From positions 1 to 64,000 of the forward strand of contig CANTFG010000264.1 of NCBI GenBank assembly GCA_947652605.1: a DNA stretch of 64,000 nucleotides, written 5' to 3'. A program made the position numbers and the translations under genes. The stretch's first letter is position 1. Each line of letters begins with the position of its first letter. The notes beneath the pieces are model-generated. The model was not told the origin of the DNA. It saw nothing but the letters and a program-made list of their open reading frames with translations, and ran no database searches. The stretch comes from Elmis aenea (taxonomy: Eukaryota; Arthropoda; Insecta; Coleoptera; Elmidae). Shown in pieces: positions 1-11,200 of the stretch.

Positions 1-838
1 TTTTTTTTTTCGAAATGTAGCTAACGTAAAGCTACGTACACACGCTTAGAGAACAGTCTCGCAACTCGGTCTATAGACAGGGTGTTGCTGTGTGAACAGC
101 TCGCTAGATCGGTGCCGCTAGATCGACCCTCGGCAAGTTTTGGTCTAGTTAGAGGGTCGTGTGAATACCTCAAATATTTGTCTCGTCACTCGCTCTAACC
201 AGATCCAAACGTTTGGAAATTTATGCTAGACTGCCCTATGCCTATGTCCGTGAAGATCGCCCTTCGTCACGATTTAAAAAACAACTACAGTACCTATAGA
301 AAATTTATACTGATATTGTGCGTATTTGTAAAGTAAAATTTTTATTTAAATAAATATATTGTATATGATTTTTTAATAATCATTTATGCGCTAATTACAT
401 GAATACACATTTAAAACTATTTTCAAATAAAATGTAAACCAAACGAGCTTTATTTGCTATTTCTAAAGTAAATAAAAACTAAATATAGTTTTTTCGTATT
501 TTTTTATTATTTTGAAGTGCACGTTTTTATGTTGTATCATAAAATAAATTATCGTTGTTGAGGTCATTTGCCAAATAGGTTTAAGATTTCAATACCAATT
601 TTAATGTTTTTATAGTAGGGTCCGACGTTTTTCACAAATCACTTTCTATTTTAATTTGAAAAAAGGCAATAAATCAACACTAAAGTTTTTAATCGAATAG
701 TAAAATAACGTAACATTGTCAAATGACAACTTCTAAAATTTTAGTATAGTAGTAGTAGTAGTAGTAGTCTTTATTTGTTCTGAAAAATCCAAAAAGGCAT
801 GGAACATGTCACAATAATGATAATAATAATAATACACA
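1..838. other. AT-rich intergenic DNA, no gene seen
   Basis: I see no open frame or recognisable element here. An (AGT)n microsatellite lies at about 746-768 and a short (TAA)n run at about 819-833, just before the TA that flanks the next element. The first 240 bases are richer in GC and contain several CTAGATCG-like words, but I could not assign them to a family. Confidence 0.6.
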
Positions 839-840
839 TA

Positions 841-2649
841 CAGGGTGAGTCACGACGGACGCGTCGGAGTTTTATGGCAAAACGGTTTATATTTTCCAAT
901 TTCTGTCGCTGTTAGATTATGTAAGTCAATAAGGGCTACATTTTAAAAATATTTTCAAACATACAGGGTGCTCCAAAAAAGAGTGCCATATCAAAGTTAT
1001 ACTTTTTCTTATGGAACACCCTGTATATTTTTGCATTTTTGGATTCCTCTTTAAATTTAATTCAAAAAATGTATAAGGTCATTTGGGTCTAAAATCAACC
1101 GTTCTCGTAAAAATTGCATTTTCATGAAAATACGGTATTTTCAAAAATTTTCAACATTTGAAAACTTTGACAAGTCTGAAGAAATTCGCTTGGAGATAAG
1201 ATTGACAATAGATTATGCAACACTTTGGGCCACCTACATTTTTAAAATATTATACAGGGCGTTTTTTACGCTTGGTCAAACTTGTGAAACTTTAAACATC
1301 GATAACTCATTTTTTTTAAATACAACACCCTATATTTTTTTACACCGTCTTATAGAAAATTTATTTCTCTTTCGAAAACATTAAGGCTGTTTTTCACCTA
1401 AAATTGATATTTTCCGAGATAACGCGATTTTATTGTTAATTATTAGGGCAAAGTAATATTTTCAAGTAGGCTATGAAGGGCTATGAAGGTAGACAGCGGT
1501 AATTTGAAACAATTGAAAGAAAAAACAAGACACTTATAATTTTATCGTTTGACTACACACTTTTGACATATTTTATAGGAAAGTTGTAGTTTTACCATAC
1601 TTACGTTTAAATAGAGATTTTTTAAAATTATTTATGCATTTATTTATTGGATCAGATAATTACTAAATCCTATAAACCATTTTTTGTCTGTTTGCGATAC
1701 TACACTACGACACTCTACCAAAAACAGTACCAACCATGTTTTTTTTTTTAAATGTAAAATTAGACAAGTCAGTATTACTTTTTTTTTAAATCAGCGTTCC
1801 GTTCTCGTACCTAATACATTTTAGGACTTGCCAAACGATCAAACTCAATTATATGAAAAATATAGTGGCCCTGATGAGAAACCTATATTTAAACGTAAAA
1901 ATGGTAAATCTACAACTTTCTTATAAAAAAATGTCAAAAATGTGTAGGCAAACGACAAAATTATAAGTTTCTTGTTTTTTCTTTCAATTGTTTCAAATTA
2001 CCGCTGTCTACCTTCATGGCTTACTTGAAAATATTACTTTGCCCTAATAATTAACAATAAAATCGCGATATCTCGGAAAATATAAATTTTAGGTGAAAAA
2101 CAGCCTGAATGTTTTCGAAAGAGAATTAAATTTTCTATAAGACGGTGTAAAAAAATATAGGGTGTTGTATTAAAAAAAAATGAGTTATCGATGTTTAAAG
2201 TTTCACAACTTTGACCAAGCGTAAAAAACGCCCTGTATAATATTTTAAAAATGTAGGTGGTGCAAAGTGTTACATAATCTATTGTCAATCTTATCTCCAA
2301 GCGAATTTCTTCAGACTTGTCAAAGTTTTCAAATGTGGAAAATTTTTGAAAATACTGTATTTTCATGAAAATGCAATTTTCACGAGAACGGTTGACTTAA
2401 GACCCATATAACCTTTTACATTTTTTGAATTAAATTTAAAGAGGAATCCAAAAATGTAAAAATATACAGGGTGTTCCATAAGAAAAAGTATAACTTTGAT
2501 ATGGCACTCTTTTTTGGAGCACCCTGTACATTTGAAAATATTTTTAAAATGTAGCCCTTATTGACTTACATAATCTAACAGCGACAGAAATTGGAAAATA
2601 CAAATTGTTTCGCCATAAAACTCCGACGCGTCCGTCGTGACTCACCCTG
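841..2649. mobile_element. Foldback DNA element, CAGGGTGAGTCACGACGG family, TA target duplication
   Basis: The two ends are inverted copies beginning CAGGGTGAGTCACGACGG, flanked by TA at 839-840 and 2650-2651. The inverted arms run from each end to about 1610 and 1890, so almost the whole 1.8 kb can fold on itself. Further CAGGGTG motifs lie inside each arm near 963, 1014, 2466 and 2520. The arms contain mirrored near-identical short open frames (1124-1384 plus, 2034-2366 minus); they are by-products of the palindrome and resemble no protein I know. TA duplications fit the Tc1/mariner superfamily, but no transposase is present, so the autonomous partner is unknown. Related copies lie at 6563-6898 and, more diverged, at about 41595-43325. 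Confidence 0.8.
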
Positions 2650-2651
2650 TA

Positions 2652-3034
2652 TAGATGTAAAATTGTACTCTAATAAATTAAGATAAAAAAATCACAGAGT
2701 TATTCTGATATTTACTGCAATACTTATTCAATGTATAAACGAAAATAAGTTTTAATTACAACATAACGACACTTTAATAAATAAAATGTTTTTTAATTCT
2801 GTACTACTTTTATCAGTGCTTACTTGGACAGCCCATTTGTTATATTATTTCTTCAAAGTCTTTGGTACAATTTACGGTAACCAATTGCATCAAATTGCTA
2901 GGTCCGTGAAGTTGGCCCGGACTTGGGAAGCACAAATATTGCTATATATTTTTTTTTACTTATTGTTTCGTTAGTGCCTCTTTGTTCTTCAAGAATTTCG
3001 CTTAACCGTTCTCCCGTTATAAATAAAAAACCAT
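2652..3034. other. Unassigned AT-rich stretch
   Basis: A 62-codon open frame (2786-2974, plus) begins with a hydrophobic run but matches nothing I recognise and has no coding context. The stretch lies directly upstream of the non-LTR fragment and may include more of its decayed ORF1. Confidence 0.4.
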
Positions 3035-3142
3035 CAGAACGCAACCACTTTTACACAAGAATCAAATGATATTAATGAATTAAAAGAAATAATGAGACAA
3101 TTAATCGTACAAATGGGCACTATGACGAACCTTCTACCCTAG
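3035..3142 (+). pseudogene. C-terminus of non-LTR retrotransposon ORF1 (gag-like), Jockey-like
   Basis: About 35 codons ending in TAG translate to a peptide with the segment INELKEIMRQLIVQMGTMTN. This alternating hydrophobic helix is typical of the C-terminal end of ORF1 proteins in Jockey-type elements. It sits 16 bp upstream of an endonuclease-like ORF2 start, the expected order in that clade. The upstream part of ORF1 is not recognisable. The assignment rests on the short helix and the context. Confidence 0.5.
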
Positions 3143-3158
3143 TAAATAAAATCAAATA

Positions 3159-3515
3159 ATGATACAACTACTAAAAATATGAGCATGGAACGCCAACGGC
3201 TTATATAAACATATGCATGAGGTAAAACATTTTCTACAAAACAATGAAATAGACATATTAATAATCTCTGAAACCCATTTCACGTAAAAGAGTTACATCA
3301 AAATTCCAAAATACAGCATATATTTTACTAATCATGCATGCCCATGGGGGCACAGTGGTCATGATTAAAAACAATATTAAACATTATCATGTAGAAATTT
3401 ATAACAAAAACCACCTGCAAGCCACAACAATTGCGATCCAGGAACAAGCAACAATACTGAATGTCTCGGCGGTCTATTGCCCACCGAAACACAACATCAA
3501 AAAGGATGAATACTA
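3159..3515 (+). pseudogene. N-terminus of non-LTR retrotransposon ORF2, AP-endonuclease domain, broken
   Basis: After an ATG at 3159 and an early TGA (3180-3182), the frame from 3183 reads WNANGL, then NEIDILIISETHF, the classic start of the apurinic-like endonuclease of Jockey-clade elements (substrate-binding N and catalytic E in SETHF). A TAA follows. A shifted frame at 3334-3516 continues with VVMIKN and ATILNVSAVYCPP, the next conserved endonuclease strands. The reverse transcriptase part is missing because the homology stops at about 3515. In an intact element this domain nicks target DNA to prime reverse transcription. This copy is dead: it has at least one nonsense codon, one frameshift and a 3' truncation. 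Confidence 0.8.
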
Positions 3516-3930
3516 GGGTTTCTCATATTTGACCATTTCGCTTGCCCCGGGTTTCCAGGAAAAAATCGTCCTTTGTTCCGGGATTTACCGGGATCCTGGG
3601 ATGTAATAAATGTTGTCAATATTTTTAAATAAATAATCCAAAAAACGGAGGGAGTGGTTAATTAATTAAAAACAAAATCGAAAACGTACATTTTTAATGA
3701 ATAGCGCAAACCTTTTTTCTCTAGATTTTTTTCACAGAATAGTTGCTCTTTAATCACAGATCATTTTCACTCAGTTAACCAACTCTGTATCTCTTACCGT
3801 TTACAAGATCCCTATGCTGTTTACGATAATCGGGACACCCTGTATACAAACTTACCCTGAAAGAGCTCTACATCAGCAACTTTCATATTATATACACAAA
3901 ATATACAAACAAGTATGATCTTAAATTATA
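3516..3930. repeat. Unassigned DNA with a copy of a CTGTATCTCTTACCG / GGGACACCCTGTATA repeat
   Basis: The stretch 3781-3847 carries a motif block (CTCTGTATCTCTTACCG, then GGGACACCCTGTATA) that recurs at 39758-39817 and, inverted, at 63127-63190. It is therefore a dispersed repeat. The segment 3540-3600 holds a cluster of CCGGG words that I could not assign. Confidence 0.6.
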
Positions 3931-5992
3931 CAGGTTGTCCACCTATTGTGTATTTCTGTTATATCTGGCTTAAAAGAATAAAAAGAATATTTAACATTTG
4001 TTGAAGAGTTTGAGTTCCATAACCTAAAATTATTTTTAGCTATACCGAATGTTTTATTTTTGCGTATCAACTTTTAACTTTAAATACAATACGCTGCATA
4101 ATCTTCACTTTTTAGATTCTAAAACAAATTTTTAACAAAAATTTTTGAGTTTTATCGTATCAAAAATCAATTGCTCTGGCTTTATTTAGCCCATTAAATA
4201 TTTCAAGCATAAATAAAGTTTTTAAATAAAAAACGCTATATTATTACATTTTCTTGTAGATAAATTAATCTTACTTGGAAAACTATCCGGGTGTTCTTCG
4301 ACTTACATTAATATTTGTCGAGTTGGCAATGTTATAAAGTATTTTTACTGTAGTAGGTTTCGTTACGTTTTATAGTATTTTTTTAGCAACTATAATTTAC
4401 TGATTATTTGCTTTCTAACATGTGTTTAATGTACTAAAAATTGTCTTGTATAGAGGTCCGTCACCTTAGCAGCACCACTTTCTCCAATCAAAATAAAACT
4501 TATGCCATAATTTTGTGCTGATTTTGTGCTATTTTGTGCCGTAAAAATAAAACTGTGCCAACTCCAGAAAAAAGTTATAAACAATTTTTACTCCAGGTTG
4601 CTAAGGTGACGCGTAAGCACCACTTTCTCTAAATGTAAATTTGTTTATGCCATAATTTTGTGCTAATTTTGTGCTATTTTGTGCCGTAAAAATAAAATTT
4701 TGTGCCAACTCCATAACGAAGTTATGAACAATTTTCACCCGTTGCTGCTAAGGTGACGCGTAAGCACCACCTTCTCTGAATTAAAATTTGTTTATACCAT
4801 GATTATGTGCTAATTTTGTGCTATTTTGTACCATAAATATAAAATTTTCTGCCAACTCCATAACGAAGTTATAAACAATTTTCACCCGGTGCTGACAAGG
4901 TGACGCGTAAGCACCATCTTAGGTATCTAAATTAAATTAGTTGTTGTTGTTATAATGTTGTACTCTTTATTGTTAACTCCAGAACGAAGTGATAAGTAAT
5001 TGTTTAATTGTAGAACAAAAATTATTATATTTTTAGTTAATATTTTATTGTTATTGCCAGTAAGTTTTAAATTGTTTAATAATTTTATAAATATTAAATA
5101 ACATTTTACAATGCAAAACTATACGAGTCAACTATACAAGACAATAATCAACAAATTATAGTTCCTAAAAAAACTCTAAAACTTAAACGAAAAATACTCT
5201 ATTACATTGTCCACTCGACAAATATTAATTTAAGACAATTAACAACACCCGTATAGTTTTCTAAGTAAGATTAAATTATCTACAACAATATGTAAGAAAT
5301 ACAGACGTTTTTATTTAAAAACTTTATTTATGTTTAAAATGTTGCTTTATGCTTAATGGACTAAACAAAACAAACGCCACAACAATAGATTGATGACAAA
5401 AACTAAAAGTACACGATTTTCTCCCGTTGCTTTCAAGGTCAAGCGTAAACCTCATCTTTTGTAAATTAAATTAGTTGTTATAATGTTGTACTCTTTTTTG
5501 TTAACTCCAGAACTAAGTTATAAACAATTGTTTTATTGTAGAACAAAAATTATGACATTTTTAGTTAATATTTTATTGTCATTGTAAGTAAGTTATAAAT
5601 TCTTTAATAATTTTATAAATATTAAATAACATTTTACAATGCAAAACTATACGAGACAACTATACAAGACAATTTTTAGTACAATAAACATGTGTAAAAA
5701 AGCAAATAATCAACAAATAATAGTTTTAAAAAAAATAACCGTATAGTTTTCTAAGTAGGGTTAAATTATCTAAACAATATGTAACAAATACAGGTATTTT
5801 TATTTAAAAACATAATTTTTGTTTAAAATGTTGCTTAATGGACTAAAAAAACTAAACGCCGAAACGATTGATTTTTGATATGATGAACCTCATACATTTT
5901 TGATAAACCGTTTCTTTTAGAATCAACAACAACAAATGTTCATTTTAATTTTTTAAACCAGATATAAAGGAAATACACAAAAGGTGGACATT
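3931..5992. mobile_element. Foldback element with internal tandem array
   Basis: The outer ends are inverted: CAGGTTGTCCACCTATTG at 3931, and its diverged reverse complement (AAAGGTGGACA) ending near 5990. The inner parts 4200-4440 and 5140-5350 also pair (for example the reverse complements around CAACAAATTATAGTTCC). The centre holds a tandem array at about 4480-4920. No coding capacity is seen. The 4450-5992 part is also one arm of a larger palindrome whose other arm lies at 13952-15868, which holds a truncated copy of the same family. Confidence 0.65.
4480..4920. repeat. Tandem repeat, 147-bp unit, three copies
   Basis: The phrase AGGTGACGCG recurs at 4604, 4751 and 4898, giving an exact 147-bp period. 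Each unit also carries GTGCTAATTTTGTGCTATTT and a CTCCATAACGAAGTTAT block. The same units occur in reverse complement at about 15390-15860 and again near 16030-16200. They are internal repeats of the foldback family. Confidence 0.8.
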
Positions 5993-6562
5993 AACATTAG
6001 AGATCATACTTTTATATTATATACAGAGTCGTAGCAATGTCTTTGGCGCCCTTGGCAAATACCTAAAAGCGCCTATGTTTAACTTTTTTTTTGAAGAAAT
6101 ATTTTTATTATAAGTGAGAATTTATTAGCTATAAAGAAACAAAAAATATATTGAAAATAAAATATTTATTAATTACGGGATGGGCCTGAATTATTTGCCT
6201 ACACCGTCCTAGTTCAGATGGCGCCACAATTTTTTAGTTAAATATTCATAATATTCATTGTACAGGGTGGCTTCTTTTTCTGTCCTTACAAGGTATCTCG
6301 GTTATTATCAGAGATTTAAAAAACTAAGGATCTACGTAGTTTCTTTTTTTTTTTAGAGGAATTCATTGCTGCAAACAGATTTTTGATATCTTTTTTAATT
6401 TTCGAATTATACCCAAAAGCGATTTTTGTAAATTTTCAAAAATGTTAAATATCTCGCTTAAACGAAAAGATAGAAAAAAACTTTAAATACATTTTTGGCA
6501 TGGTTTTTTGTCCTTAATAAAATAGCAATATTTCATTTTTTACTCCTATAAATATTGATATA
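5993..6562. other. Palindrome arm and unassigned DNA
   Basis: The stretch 6000-6155 is matched in reverse complement by 14025-14165, including TTGGCGCC words and a TATATACAGAGTCGTAGCAA block, so it belongs to the palindrome arm. From about 6156 to 6562 I see no gene. One CAGGGTGG motif lies near 6264. Confidence 0.6.
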
Positions 6563-6898
6563 CAGGGTGAGTCACGACGGACGCGTCGGAGTTTTATGGC
6601 AAAACGCTTTATACTTTTTAAATTTCTGTCGCTCGACCACTATGTAAGTCAATAAGGTAACATTTAAAAAATATTAAAATTAAATTTAAAAAGGAATTCA
6701 AAAATTAAAAAATATATAGGGTGTTTCATAAGATAAAGTATAACTTTGATACGCCACTCTTTTTTGGAGCACCCTGTATGTTTGAAAATATTTTTAAAAT
6801 GTAGCCCTTATTGACTTACATAGTCTCGAGCGACAGAAATTGGAAAATAGAAAGCTTTTTGCCATAAAACTCCGACGCGTCCGTCGTGACTCACCCTG
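6563..6898. mobile_element. Short MITE of the CAGGGTGAGTCACGACGG family
   Basis: This 336-bp element has the same inverted ends as the 841-2649 foldback and is flanked by TA (6561-6562 and 6899-6900). It looks like an internally deleted derivative: both termini and the sub-terminal CACCCTG motif near 6770 are kept, and the 1.1-kb middle is lost. Confidence 0.85.
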
Positions 6899-7141
6899 TA
6901 TGTACAATGTACATATATTACACCACCAAGCTTACTTTTTGTGCTTTTCAAAAATACATAATTAGAAAAAAACTTAAAAGAAATTTTTGCATAGTTTTTT
7001 GTCCTTAATATTTAATTTGTTTACTCATATTAATATCGATATAATACCTACACCTAATTTTAAATGGCAACATAGTTGGCTGACATAAATCGAAAGCTTA
7101 CCTACTTTTTGCGCTTTTCAAAAATATATCATTTGTTTATG
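6899..7141. other. Palindrome arm next to its centre
   Basis: The stretch 7025-7085 (ATATTAATATCGATATAATA region) pairs with 13952-14000. The loop of the palindrome is therefore only about 60 bp, and the Gypsy element inserted in it after the TATG at 7138-7141. Confidence 0.65.
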
Positions 7142-8110
7142 TGTTACGGTGCGGTGGGAAAAGTGAGGACTTACCTTATTCCCGCACCGGCTTATCGGCT
7201 GGCTCAGTGGGTGGGCGTGGTTCTACGGTAATAATTAACCGAGAAAGAGAAAGAGAGAGAGAAAAAGAAACTAGACAAATATTTTGAAACAGGGCGCCAC
7301 TGGTTTTCTGAGTGAGGGAGTCGGCAAAAACCAGAAAGCCCGACGTATTCTCGTAGTTAAACGAAGGTTGGGAGGGAGGGAACGAGGGGTAGCTACATTA
7401 CATAACAAAAATAAAGTAAAGCAAATAACTGTGTAATGTAGGTAGTGTACACAATAAACAATAATAGGTAAATAAACAACATCAATAAACAAGACAGTTT
7501 ACCTCAGTAAACGACAGTATGACAATAAACAGTATTAATAAACAAAACGGTTTTCATGTACGACAATATGACAATAAACAGTATTAATAAACAAAACGGT
7601 TTACATGTCAGCAAACGACAATATGACAATAAACAGTATTAAACATCATCTGGTTTAAACATCACATAAACGGAGGTATATAAAAGTTCACAGTTTAAAC
7701 ATTAAATATGTTTAGTCATTAAATAAACGGAGGTACGAAAGTAAGGTGACTTACTGGGAATGGCAGGGGAAAACCTTCTCAGCGGCCATATTGGTCTATA
7801 TTACGTACGACGGCGGCAGCTTCTTTGATTACGGGCCGAGCGGTGAAGTCGACGAAACGGTAAGCTCTTTACCCATAATCTTTATGGTATTCTGGACACT
7901 CAAAACCCCACACACAGGACGGGAGACGCGCTGACTTTTACGGTAGCGTCGTGTATCCAAGAACCAAGGAACAAAGAAAAAAACCTTTATCGCACGCGTT
8001 CGATCTGAACGGCTGCCAGTGCGATACTAACAGGGACACGTGTCCGACTGCCGGGCGACAGCGAGCGGACCGAGATAGTCGGGAGGGAGGTGATCAAGAA
8101 TGGCGTTACA
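7142..8110 (-). repeat. 3' LTR of the first Gypsy element
   Basis: 969 bp, TG...CA ends. It carries a tandem repeat of about 50-65 bp at 7493-7650 (unit containing ATATGACAATAAACAGTATT). A TATATAAAAG box at 7677-7686 lies on the plus strand, opposite to the element's transcription. The short open frames at 7271-7492, 7746-7934 and 7951-8211 fall wholly or mainly in the LTR and are not treated as genes. Confidence 0.93.
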
Positions 8111-8284
8111 GATTCCCCCCTAACGACGGGAGGGAAAACCATCCAGGTTTTTCCGAACCAAACAAGATAATCACAACAAAGGGTACGGAATACAACGTAA
8201 CAAACAACTAACCGAACAACAAAATCAGATACGAGTGGACGAAAGAAAAGAACAAGATACAGAAGTCACAAAATCGGGTATAAG
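8111..8284 (-). other. Polypurine tract and 3' untranslated part of the first Gypsy element
   Basis: On the minus strand the bases next to the LTR read AGGGGGGAATC, a good polypurine tract for plus-strand priming. The remaining bases between it and the gag-pol stop show no coding signal. Confidence 0.7.
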
Positions 8285-11200
8285 TCATAGATCGGGATCG
8301 AAGTCAATATCATAAGGTTTTAAGTCTTTAACGTGCCAGACACCTGCATCAACTCCTTGCTCATTTGACAAACGATAGGTCCAAGGGGAGAGTTTTTCTG
8401 CAACTGTGAATGGACCAACAAACTTAGGGGCGAGTTTCGCCGAAAAATACTTAGCGGCATTAGACAGAACATAATTTCGTTTCCAAACGGTATCACCTTT
8501 TTCATACGAAACGTTTCGACGACGAAGATCATATTGATGTTTAGATCTTCTATAGGCCCTAAGCAAACGTTTCAATATGTCGGCACGCAAGCGCTCGAAA
8601 GCAGATTTAGTTGCTTCTACAGTTTTAATCGCTGGATCTAATTCTTCAAGTTGCTCCGAAGATTCAAAATGATCGCCGTAGAGAATGTGTTCTCGACCAG
8701 AGTTAGCATAATATGGCGTATAGGTAGTCACTTCATGCTTAGCCGTACGAATAGCGCAACCGATATGGGCGAGATATTTATCCCAATCACGTTGGTTATC
8801 TCCCACGTAAGATGATATCATTGTCTTCAACACACGGTTTATACGCTCGGCGGGATTAGCTTGTGGGTGATAACGAGCATTGAAGAGAATTTTGGTACGA
8901 TATCTACCACAAAGCGAAGTAAACTCTCGGCTACGAAATTGTACACCATTGTCGGAAATAATGTACTGAGGAGTTCCATACACAAGAAAAATATTTTCTT
9001 CTACGATCTGAGCTACCTTTATCGCAGTAGCATTTCGCATAGGGAAGAAACATGCATATTTCGTAAAACAGTCTGCGATGACCAAAATGAAACAGTTACC
9101 CTTGCGAGACCTAGGTAGAGGTCCCACTATATCAATACATACGATTTGCCATGGCCTCGTAGGCTTTGCCCTAGGAGCCATAAGACCAGCAGGTCTCTTT
9201 TGTTCTACCTTTTGAGCGGAACAAGTACGACAACTGCGAATATATCGACAAACGTCACCCCTCATCTTAGGCCAATAGTAACGAATAGCTAATCGCTCGT
9301 AAGTTTTAAACGTACCTGCGTGACCCGCAGTAGGAATATCGTGATTCTCATGAAGTAACGTGGCACGTTTATCTTTTGGTACAACCACTCTCCAAGTAGC
9401 AACATTATCATCCAGATCTCTATTACGAGGAGGCAAATACTTGAAAATCCTCTGGCCTTTCACTCGCCAATCAGGAAAATCATCAGGACGCTTCATAATC
9501 TTATCACGCAACGCCAGATACCATTTATCGCTAGTCTCAAATTCGCTTTTGTCAACTTCAACGAATTCTATAACTGGTACGGAACGTGACAAAGCATCGG
9601 GTACGGCATGGTCTTTACCTTTTCGATGTAGGATCTTAAAATCATACTGCTGAAGACGGACGCTCCAACGTGCCAATCTACCAGTAGGATCTTTCAAATT
9701 GTTAAGCCAAACTAGAGAATAGTGGTCGGTAATAACCGTAAAGTGTGATCCTTCAATATAAGGACGAAATTTTTCTATAGCCCACAACACAGCTAGACAT
9801 TCTTTTTCTGTCGTGGTGTACTTACGTTCTGCTTTCTTTAGTGAATAACTTATGTAACTAACTACACGATCACCTTCTTCGCATGACTGGGTCAATACTG
9901 CTCCGAGACCGAAGTCAGAAGCATCTGTCTGGATACAAAAAGGTTTAGAAAAGTCAGGGCATGATAAAATTGGAGCGGAAATAAGGGCTTCTCGAATTGA
10001 AACAAAGGCATCCTGACACGATTCATCCCAACTGAATCTTACATGCTTTCTCGTTAATTTCGTGATAGGGGCAATAACAGAAGAAAAATTTGGTATGAAC
10101 CTTCTATACCATGACGCCATCCCTATAAATCGACGTGCTTCAGGTACTGTAGTTGGAACTGGAAAGTTAACAATTGCTGCAACTTTATCGGGATCTACAC
10201 GAAGTCCTTCTTTACTAACAACGTAACCCAAATATTTCAACTCAGGACGACAAAAATGACACTTTTCTCTACTGATGTTCAGACCGGCATTCTTCAGTCT
10301 TTTCATTACTTCTTTCAACACAAACATGTGTCTGTCGAAATCGGACGTTACAATGATAATATCATCAAGATATACAAATACTTGAGGCTCAAGATCAGCG
10401 CCGATGACACGATCTATCAAACGTTGCCAAGTCGCTGGAGCATTGTGTAAACCAAAAGGCATCCGTGTAAACTGAAATAAACCTCTATTGGGTACCGTAA
10501 ATGCAGTAATAGGACGAGATTCTAGTTTTAAAGGAATCTGCCAATAAGCAGACTTTAAGTCAATACTAGTGATGTACCTAGCATCACGCAAACGATCTAA
10601 GATAGCCGATACATATGGTAAAGGATAGGCATCCTTTTCGGTTACCTTGTTAACCTTACGAAAATCAACACAAAATCGGTAGGTATTATCTTTTTTCCGA
10701 ACCATAATGATAGGAGACGACCATGGAGATTGAGACGGCTCAACTACTCCATCTTGTAACATTTGATCTAATTCCATATCAACATGACGTTGAAGTGCGG
10801 GAGATATTGGATAATACCTTTGCTTAATAGGTTCTGCAGTTGTACTAATTCCATGTTGTACTAAATTGGTACAACCGAGCTCATTATCCTTGAAAATCTC
10901 ATCTAACTCGTGGAGGTATGCCATTATTTGTTTGGTTTGTTCAGAAGTCAAGTCAACATCATCAGTAAGAGACGCCAGGTCTAAAGTGGAGACAGGGCTA
11001 AACTCCCAAACATTAGCACGCAAATCAGGAACAATACCCATTCTTTTCCAAAAATCGACGCCCAATATCAAGCAGTTCGGTACGGAGGGAACAACATAAA
11101 ATTCTATTAATTTCGTCTGCTTTTGAAGAACGACAGGCAGACATAGAACTCCAATAACTTCACAACACTCACCATTTGCGACAGTACACTGCTTAATATC

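Noticed and set aside
1124..2366. Two near-identical short open frames on opposite strands
   Set aside because: They are the two arms of one palindromic element read inward; there is no known domain.
7271..8211. Short open frames repeated at 13112-13775
   Set aside because: They lie mainly in the LTRs of the first Gypsy element and are duplicated because the LTRs are; no domain is seen.
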